Assembly (NCBI RefSeq): GCF_022811845.1
Contig: NZ_CP064266.1
Span: forward strand, 310,001 to 374,000
Source of the DNA: Bacillus pseudomycoides
Lineage (GTDB): Bacteria; Bacillota; Bacilli; Bacillales; Bacillaceae_G
Length of the DNA stretch: 64,000 nucleotides
Reading direction: 5' to 3'
Positions 58,743 through 64,000 of this stretch are shown piece by piece. Both the position numbers and the translations under genes were made by a program. Under the pieces are notes generated by a model. The model had not been told where the DNA came from and did not search any database. It saw nothing but the letters and a program-made list of their open reading frames with translations. How positions within the stretch are numbered: the stretch's first letter is position 1; every line of letters begins with the position of its first letter.

Positions 58743-58955
58743 ATGGTTTGGCTCATGTTAATTCTTTCAGCACTTTTTATGATACTAGAGTGGATTTGTA
58801 TTGGCTTTGGCATTTGGAAGGGACTTCTCACACGTTCCACGCGGAAAGAACGCGCGAAACAATTATGGTATTACGGTGTTCTCGGCGTTGGATGTTACGG
58901 ACTTTCTTATCTTTTTTCTGAAATTGGACTGTTTTATTTATATACGAGCACATGA
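58743..58955 (+). CDS. Hypothetical small membrane protein
   Basis: 70 residues from ATG 58743 behind GAGGAGGGATAAA. Two membrane helices (VWLMLILSALFMILEWICIGFGI; YYGVLGVGCYGLSYLFSEIGLF) flanking a basic loop (TRSTRKERAKQ). Family not recognised. A bidirectional terminator follows. Confidence 0.75.
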   Translation: MVWLMLILSALFMILEWICIGFGIWKGLLTRSTRKERAKQLWYYGVLGVGCYGLSYLFSEIGLFYLYTST

Positions 58956-58986
58956 AAAAACTCCCTAATGAATAAGGGAGTTTTTC
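58955..58986. terminator. Bidirectional terminator after the small membrane protein gene
   Basis: AAAAACTCCCT pairs with AGGGAGTTTTT. It also lies downstream of yrzQ. Confidence 0.9.
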
Positions 58987-59001
58987 ACTTTATAGAAATG
59001 A

Positions 59002-59130
59002 TTATAAATAAGACTTAATCATTTTACGTGCTCTTTTCATATTGCGTTTAGAAAACACGTCTTGTTTACGTGCATATTGATATGCCGCAGCTCCGATACC
59101 TAATGCGATTAGTGAATTGCGTACGTTCAA
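59002..59130 (-). CDS. yrzQ: YrzQ-like small protein (DUF3918)
   Basis: 42 residues from TTG 59130 behind AAGGGGGATTTACT: MNVRNSLIALGIGAAAYQYA followed by a basic helix (RKQDVFSKRNMKRARKMIKSYL). Matches the short DUF3918 proteins found near recD2 in Bacillus. Function unknown. Confidence 0.83.
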   Translation of the reverse strand: MNVRNSLIALGIGAAAYQYARKQDVFSKRNMKRARKMIKSYL

Positions 59131-59148
59131 AGTAAATCCCCCTTTTGA

Positions 59149-59337
59149 TTATCCGATGGTTCGTTCATTCTCATCAAATAAATCATCAAGAGAACTAAGC
59201 GAGCCATCTTCTTCTACTTGATGTGTATGGATTTTCCCCTTTGAAACCGATAATTCAATATAACAGTTCCAGCAATAAAATTGGTTGACACCTATTTTCC
59301 CAATGTCTTTCCCTTTGCAATTTGGACAACTGAACAT
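59149..59337 (-). CDS. yrzR: Zinc-ribbon protein YrzR-like
   Basis: 62 residues with CPNCKGKDIGKIGVNQFYCWNC (two CxxC knuckles at C4/C7 and C22/C25) and an acidic tail. A single zinc ribbon, function unknown. 18 bases before yrzQ; probably cotranscribed. Confidence 0.85.
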   Translation of the reverse strand: MFSCPNCKGKDIGKIGVNQFYCWNCYIELSVSKGKIHTHQVEEDGSLSSLDDLFDENERTIG

Positions 59338-59479
59338 ATGGCTTTCATCTCCTTACAGTCTCCCAAGATTCTATTCGCCATTATGTCCAAACCGCATTCA
59401 TTTATACATACTAGAACTGCCTTACACTTTCAAAATAACACTCTCTATATTGAAAGTTTCACTATATAATTTCACCTTG
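59338..59479. other. Non-coding stretch between recD2 and yrzR
   Basis: AT-rich, holds the yrzR start region. I saw no clear hairpin with a T-run for recD2. Confidence 0.4.
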
Positions 59480-61816
59480 CTACATAAAATCATACGGTGA
59501 AATGTTTTCCACATCCATCTCCTGACCATCAATCGTAACCATTTGCAATTCCCCTTTTGATTCCTGCAAGCGACCAGCTAACGTTGTTTGTCGCATTGAA
59601 TCATCAAGACGATTCACACCAGATTGAAAAGCTGATTCTTCCCCGCAAATAATTAAAAACTTTTTACTTCTCGTAATACCTGTATAAATTAAATTACGAC
59701 GCAACATACGATAATAACTCTTTACAATCGGCATGATTACAATTGGGAACTCACTTCCTTGGGACTTATGAATTGAACAACAATACGCATGTGTAATTTG
59801 ATTTAAATCTGGCTTTATATACGTTACTTCAATCCCATCAAATGAAACGACAACCATATCTTGTTTTTCCACATTCTCTTTTGCATAAAAGACAGAAACA
59901 ATTTCTCCAATATCACCATTAAACACTTGGCTTTCTGGTTGATTGACGAGTTGCAAGACTTTATCACCAACACGATACACAACATCACCGTAGGCAATTT
60001 CTCTACTTTTTTCTTTTTTCGGATTAAACACTTCTTGAAGTGCCTCATTCAACACATTAATCCCTGCCGGACCACGATACATAGGCGCTAACACTTGTAC
60101 ATCTCTTGCGCTAAACCCTTTCGTTTTCGCGTTTTCACATACTTGTTTTACAACCTCAACAATTTGAGTACCTGAGCAACCAATAAACGAACGATCTTTT
60201 TTATTTTGTGCTAAGTCCGGTGGTAGCGTGCCATTTTTTATCGCATGTGCAAGCTGAATAACGGATGATCCTTCTGCTTGACGGTAAATCTCTGTTAACT
60301 TCACTGTCGGAATCGCACCCGCATCTAATAAATCTTTCAATACTTGTCCAGGTCCTACAGACGGCAATTGATCTTCATCACCTACAATAATTACTTGAAT
60401 ATTTGTTGGTAATGATTTAAACAATTGATTTGCAAGCCAAATATCAACCATTGAAAACTCATCGATAATAAGCAACTTCCCTTGCACCGGATCCGTTTCA
60501 CTGCGCTGGAACGATCCTTCTGGCGTCCAGCCAAGTAAGCGATGAATTGTACAAGCAGGAAGCCCTGTCGACTCACTCATTCTCTTCGCAGCACGGCCTG
60601 TTGGAGCTGTTAACAAAATCGAAAACGGATTATCATCACTGTAATCCTTCGGATTTAATGATAAACCATGCAAGGAAGCATACATTTCAACAATTCCTTT
60701 AATAACCGTTGTCTTCCCTGTACCAGGTCCACCGGTTAATAACATCATCGGTTTATGAAGTGCAGTTTGAATTGCTTCTTGCTGAAGCGGTGCGTATTGT
60801 ACTTTTAGCTGCTCTTCAATTTTCCCTAGTGTTAATAGCACTTCTGCTTCAGGAAATGAAGGTGTCTCTTCTTGATTCATGAGACGACGAATTGATTTGA
60901 CGACACCCTTTTCAGAATAAAACAAAGAAGCCAAATAAATACGTTCGTCTTCGATAATAACTTTCCCTTCTCCTTGCATCATTTCAATACACTGCACTAC
61001 ATCTTCTTCTGTCACAATGCCCTCTTGCTTATTCAAAAGTAACATCGTTTCTTGAACAAGTTGGTCTTTTCCCATAAATACGTGCCCATCTTGCAGTGAA
61101 ACATTCTCTAGCGTATAGAAACATCCAGCACGTACACGGTCATTATGATTCCCTGATATACCAAGCGCTCGTCCTATATCATCTGCTCTTCCAAATCCAA
61201 TACCATCTACTTCCTCAATAAGCTGGTACGGATTGTTCCGAATTACCTCAAGCGTCATTTCTTTATATTGCTGATAAATCTTAATCGAGAGCTTCGTTCC
61301 AAAACCATAACCATTTAAAAAGCTCATAACCTTTTCAAGACCTTGGTGTTCAATAATCGTGTCGTATATTTCTTGCGCTTTCTGCTTGTTTACAACACCT
61401 TCTAACGCAGATGGATCGTCCATAATTTTAGAAATTGCATGCTCCCCGAGATGATCAACAATCTTTTCTGCCGTCCGTTTTCCAATCCCTTTAAACAAAT
61501 CACTCGCTAAATATTGCACCATACCTGTTTTTGTTTGAGGCAATTCTTTTTTAAATGTTTCAACTAAATATTGCTTTCCGTACTTTGGGTGGTCCCTAAA
61601 GTGACCTGTCAATGTAAATACTTCATCTTCATGCATACGGGGAAAGTGACCATTTATCATCACTTTTTTTTCGTCGTATGTTTCATTTGTTTCAATGATT
61701 TTCATACTGACAACGGAATAGAGGTTTTCTTCGTTGTGGAAAATGGTATGAAGAACTTGTGCTTTTATAAATTTTTGCTCTTCCTCAAACAAATCCATCG
61801 CATGTTGGTTTCCCAT
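59480..61816 (-). CDS. recD2: RecD2 (YrrC), ATP-dependent 5'-3' DNA helicase
   Basis: 778 residues. N-terminal OB and helix-hairpin-helix region (LFKGIGKRTAEKIVDHLG), then the SF1B core: Walker A LLTGGPGTGKTTV, Walker B LLIDEFSMVD, GDEDQLPSVGPG, and AYCCSIHKSQGSEFPIVI. RecD2 works without RecBC; it helps fork progress and repair. Confidence 0.96.
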   Translation of the reverse strand: MGNQHAMDLFEEEQKFIKAQVLHTIFHNEENLYSVVSMKIIETNETYDEKKVMINGHFPRMHEDEVFTLTGHFRDHPKYGKQYLVETFKKELPQTKTGMVQYLASDLFKGIGKRTAEKIVDHLGEHAISKIMDDPSALEGVVNKQKAQEIYDTIIEHQGLEKVMSFLNGYGFGTKLSIKIYQQYKEMTLEVIRNNPYQLIEEVDGIGFGRADDIGRALGISGNHNDRVRAGCFYTLENVSLQDGHVFMGKDQLVQETMLLLNKQEGIVTEEDVVQCIEMMQGEGKVIIEDERIYLASLFYSEKGVVKSIRRLMNQEETPSFPEAEVLLTLGKIEEQLKVQYAPLQQEAIQTALHKPMMLLTGGPGTGKTTVIKGIVEMYASLHGLSLNPKDYSDDNPFSILLTAPTGRAAKRMSESTGLPACTIHRLLGWTPEGSFQRSETDPVQGKLLIIDEFSMVDIWLANQLFKSLPTNIQVIIVGDEDQLPSVGPGQVLKDLLDAGAIPTVKLTEIYRQAEGSSVIQLAHAIKNGTLPPDLAQNKKDRSFIGCSGTQIVEVVKQVCENAKTKGFSARDVQVLAPMYRGPAGINVLNEALQEVFNPKKEKSREIAYGDVVYRVGDKVLQLVNQPESQVFNGDIGEIVSVFYAKENVEKQDMVVVSFDGIEVTYIKPDLNQITHAYCCSIHKSQGSEFPIVIMPIVKSYYRMLRRNLIYTGITRSKKFLIICGEESAFQSGVNRLDDSMRQTTLAGRLQESKGELQMVTIDGQEMDVENISPYDFM

Positions 61817-61848
61817 CTTTTCTCTCCTTTCCGGTTTTCCTCACCCTA

Positions 61849-61903
61849 ACGAGCAGTAAAACCCCCACCTCATTCTTTACAATGAGATGAAGGATAACTG
61901 CAC
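61849..61903. repeat. Hairpin repeat C2 between recD2 and yrrB
   Basis: AACG-A-GCAGT and ACTGC-A-CGTT form the base, and CTCATT/AATGAG the tip. Same base sequence and flank (CGTTAAAG) as C1 near 13681. No T-run. Likely an interspersed repeat. Confidence 0.55.
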
Positions 61904-61918
61904 GTTAAAGCACAACTT

Positions 61919-62578
61919 TTATTCAGCTTCTTGCTCTAATAAACGAATGCCGTTCCCCGCTAAGAAGTGATCTGGCTGAATTTCAGTCGCCTTCTTAAAT
62001 AAAGCAAGTGCTTTCTCATTATTTTCTTCAAATACGTAAGTAACACCTAAATTATAATACGCATCTGCATGCTCTTCGTCCATTTGTAATACCTTTTCAA
62101 AATAAGGTTTTGCGTATTGAATATGTTCTAATCGTGCAAAGCATAATCCGCATTGGAATACTGCTTCCACATCCATCTCATCTAATTCCGCAGCCCTTTG
62201 TAAAAATGGCAGCGCGAGACGATCATTTCCAAGCTGTACATGTGTCATTCCAAGCATAAATGTCACATCTGCTGATTGTAAGCCAGCTTGCATCGCTTGC
62301 TCAAACATTTCGTTCGCTTCTTTAAATTGCTCTTGACTATAATATATGCTTCCAAGACCATAATAGGCAGTAGCTGATTTTTCATCTAGTTCTAAGGCAC
62401 GTTTATAAAATAAAATCGCACGCTCACTATCGCCCAATACATCTAATAAATTCGCAAAATTAATGTATCCAAGTGGATCTTTCGGATTTTCTTCAATTGC
62501 TTCTGTAAAGTTTTTAGCTGCCTCTTCCCAGTTTCCTTCTTGCATATATTGAATGCCTGCTTCAAGCTTATTTGACAT
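61919..62578 (-). CDS. yrrB: TPR-repeat protein YrrB
   Basis: 219 residues from ATG 62578 behind AGGTGAGG. About six tetratricopeptide repeats (e.g. GYINFANLLDVLGDSERAILFYKRALELD; AYYGLGSIYYSQEQFKEANEMFEQAM). A protein-protein interaction scaffold; partner unknown. Located between mnmA and recD2 as in B. subtilis. Confidence 0.93.
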   Translation of the reverse strand: MSNKLEAGIQYMQEGNWEEAAKNFTEAIEENPKDPLGYINFANLLDVLGDSERAILFYKRALELDEKSATAYYGLGSIYYSQEQFKEANEMFEQAMQAGLQSADVTFMLGMTHVQLGNDRLALPFLQRAAELDEMDVEAVFQCGLCFARLEHIQYAKPYFEKVLQMDEEHADAYYNLGVTYVFEENNEKALALFKKATEIQPDHFLAGNGIRLLEQEAE

Positions 62579-62649
62579 ATTCCTCACCTCTACAACAAAT
62601 TATAACAAAGAATCTATTTTCCGAGCGAACAAAAATTCGCTCTTTAAGA

Positions 62650-62679
62650 AAGAAACCTCTGGCCGCTAATCGGCAGAGG
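62650..62679 (-). terminator. mnmA terminator
   Basis: CCTCTG-CCG pairs with CGG-CAGAGG around a short loop, then TTTCTTTCTT leftward. Confidence 0.8.
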
Positions 62680-62689
62680 CTTCTCCTTT

Positions 62690-63805
62690 TTATCCTAAAT
62701 AATCTAATTTCTTACCACTACGATATACTTCATCAATTGTAGCACCGCCCAGACATTCATCTCCATCATAGAAAACAACTGCTTGCCCTGGCGTAATCGC
62801 ACGAATTGGTTCATCACAAAGAATGCGAACGGTATTATCATCAACGATTTGAACCGTTACTTTGTTATCCTCTTGACGATAACGGAATTTTGCAGTGCAT
62901 TTAAATTCCTTTTCTTTCGTTCTATTGCTTACCCATCCTACATTTGTAGCAATGACTTCATCACCGTATAGAAGCTCATTATGGAATCCTTGATCAACAT
63001 ATAAAATATTTTCTTTCAAGTTTTTCCCAACAGCGAACCAAGGATCACCATTACCACCAATACCAAGACCATGACGTTGTCCAATTGTATAATACATTAA
63101 ACCGTCATGTTTCCCTTTTACTTCGCCAGATAGTGTTTGCATCACACCTGGCTGAGCTGGTAAGTAGTTACTTAAGAAATCTTTAAAGTTACGCTCACCG
63201 ATAAAGCAAATACCTGTACTATCTTTTTTCGCAGCTGTTGCTAAACCAGCTGCTTTCGCCATTTCACGAATTTGCGGTTTCTTTAACTCACCAAGTGGGA
63301 ACATCGTTTTTGATAGTTGCTCTTGACTTAACTGATTTAAGAAGTAAGTTTGATCTTTATTATCATCAACGCCGCGAAGCATTTTATATTCGCCATCGAT
63401 ACAAGCAACACGTGCATAATGACCTGTTGCTACATAATCCGCACCAAGCGCGATTGCATGCTCTAAAAAGGCTTTAAATTTAATCTCTTTGTTACACATT
63501 ACATCTGGGTTTGGCGTACGACCAGCTCGGTACTCATCTAAAAAGTACGTGAATACTTTATCCCAATATTGTTTTTCAAAGTTTACTGCATAATATGGGA
63601 TACCGATTTGGTTACATACTTCGATTACATCATTATAATCTTCCGTTGCTGTACAGACACCATTTTCATCTGTATCATCCCAGTTTTTCATAAAAATCCC
63701 GATTACATCATAACCTTGCTCTTTTAATAAAAGAGCCGCTACAGATGAATCGACGCCACCGGACATCCCGATGACAACGCGCGTTTCGTGAGGTAGTTTG
63801 TTCAT
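62690..63805 (-). CDS. mnmA: tRNA-specific 2-thiouridylase MnmA
   Basis: 371 residues from ATG 63805 behind GGGAGGTGACAAG. PP-loop GMSGGVDSSVAALLL, first catalytic cysteine in DVMCNKEIKF, second in TGICFIGERNF. It thiolates U34 of Lys, Glu and Gln tRNAs using sulfur from the neighbouring cysteine desulfurase. Confidence 0.97.
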   Translation of the reverse strand: MNKLPHETRVVIGMSGGVDSSVAALLLKEQGYDVIGIFMKNWDDTDENGVCTATEDYNDVIEVCNQIGIPYYAVNFEKQYWDKVFTYFLDEYRAGRTPNPDVMCNKEIKFKAFLEHAIALGADYVATGHYARVACIDGEYKMLRGVDDNKDQTYFLNQLSQEQLSKTMFPLGELKKPQIREMAKAAGLATAAKKDSTGICFIGERNFKDFLSNYLPAQPGVMQTLSGEVKGKHDGLMYYTIGQRHGLGIGGNGDPWFAVGKNLKENILYVDQGFHNELLYGDEVIATNVGWVSNRTKEKEFKCTAKFRYRQEDNKVTVQIVDDNTVRILCDEPIRAITPGQAVVFYDGDECLGGATIDEVYRSGKKLDYLG

Positions 63806-63821
63806 CTTGTCACCTCCCATA

Positions 63822-64000
63822 CTAATTTTGTGTTAATCGCTTCACGATTTTCACTGTTTCGTACGCCGCTTTTTCCACTTGTTCTTTCGTATTCCCAAGC
63901 CCAAAACTAAAACGTACGGATGAACGTATTTGATCGGAGTCTTTTCCAAACATCGCCACTAATACATGTGATGGATCAATAGAGCCAGCAGTACATGCAG
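63822..64000 (-). CDS. Cysteine desulfurase (C-terminal part, truncated by window edge)
   Basis: The last 59 residues are visible: the active-site cysteine in ACTAGSIDPSHVLVAMF, then RSSVRFSFGLGNTKEQVEKA. Matches NifS/IscS-type enzymes; next to mnmA it corresponds to YrvO of B. subtilis, the sulfur donor for MnmA. 17 bases separate it from mnmA. Confidence 0.92.
   Translation of the reverse strand, partial: ACTAGSIDPSHVLVAMFGKDSDQIRSSVRFSFGLGNTKEQVEKAAYETVKIVKRLTQN

Noticed and set aside
1..64000. CRISPR arrays, insertion sequences, prophage, tRNA or rRNA genes
   Set aside because: No regularly spaced direct repeats, transposase or phage structural genes, cloverleaf or rRNA sequences were seen on either strand.

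Overview
The window is a chromosomal segment of a Bacillus cereus group bacterium. It is AT-rich, its ribosome binding sites are strong GGAGG types with many TTG/GTG starts, and its gene order largely matches the B. subtilis yqxA-comE-yqe and yrr neighbourhoods. The assignment to the cereus group rests on a phenylalanine hydroxylase locus, an uninterrupted sigK and interspersed hairpin repeats of the kind known from that group. No rRNA, tRNA, CRISPR array, prophage or insertion sequence was seen. About three quarters of the genes lie on the minus strand.

Layout. 1-6.2 kb: hemW (cut by the edge), an HxlR-type regulator, lepA, yqxA, gpr, rpsT and holA. spoIIP, which sits between gpr and yqxA in B. 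subtilis, is missing here. 6.6-11.3 kb: yqzM and the competence locus comEC-comEB-comEA with divergent comER. 11.4-16.6 kb: the yqeM-rsfS-yqeK-nadD-yhbY-aroE-yqeH-yqeG housekeeping run. 16.6-20.4 kb: sda with upstream DnaA boxes, psd, sigK, a Zur-box-controlled rpmG, a 23-residue membrane peptide and a small alarmone synthetase. 20.4-28.5 kb is accessory: alkaline phosphatase behind Pho boxes, lipoproteins, acetyltransferase, DoxX protein behind a Fur box, a possible caspase-fold protein paired with a histidine phosphatase, and small proteins. 28.5-33 kb: a T-box-controlled phhA-phhB operon, catDE and a divergent XRE-cupin regulator. 33-37.5 kb: acetyltransferases, CPBP protease, a LacI regulator that seems to start with ATT, and a HAD phosphatase. 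37.5-44.5 kb: a candidate Fur-controlled small RNA, then yrhC, adhE with two perfect Rex operators, and the methionine-to-cysteine genes mccB-mccA-mtnN-yrrT. 44.6-64 kb: yrzA, yrrS-pbpI, greA, udk, the two U32 tRNA hydroxylation genes, yrrM, mltG, yrzB-yrrK-yrzL, alaS, yrrI, yrzQ-yrzR, recD2, yrrB, mnmA and the end of a cysteine desulfurase gene.

The most noteworthy signals are non-coding. (1) An apparent leftward transcript of about 170 nt (37476-37645) has a Fur box inside its promoter, a hairpin with a C-rich loop, and a terminator with eight U residues, but no gene. (2) Two 116-117 bp repeats (5111-5226 and 57138-57254) differ in sequence yet keep three helices in the same register by compensatory changes. 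(3) One of these repeats splits the 3' arm of an otherwise perfect 15-bp stem in the alaS T-box leader. (4) The greA leader contains competing hairpins and a terminator. (5) The pbpI ribosome binding site is inside a perfect 14-bp hairpin. These are sequence-based inferences; no expression or homology search was possible.
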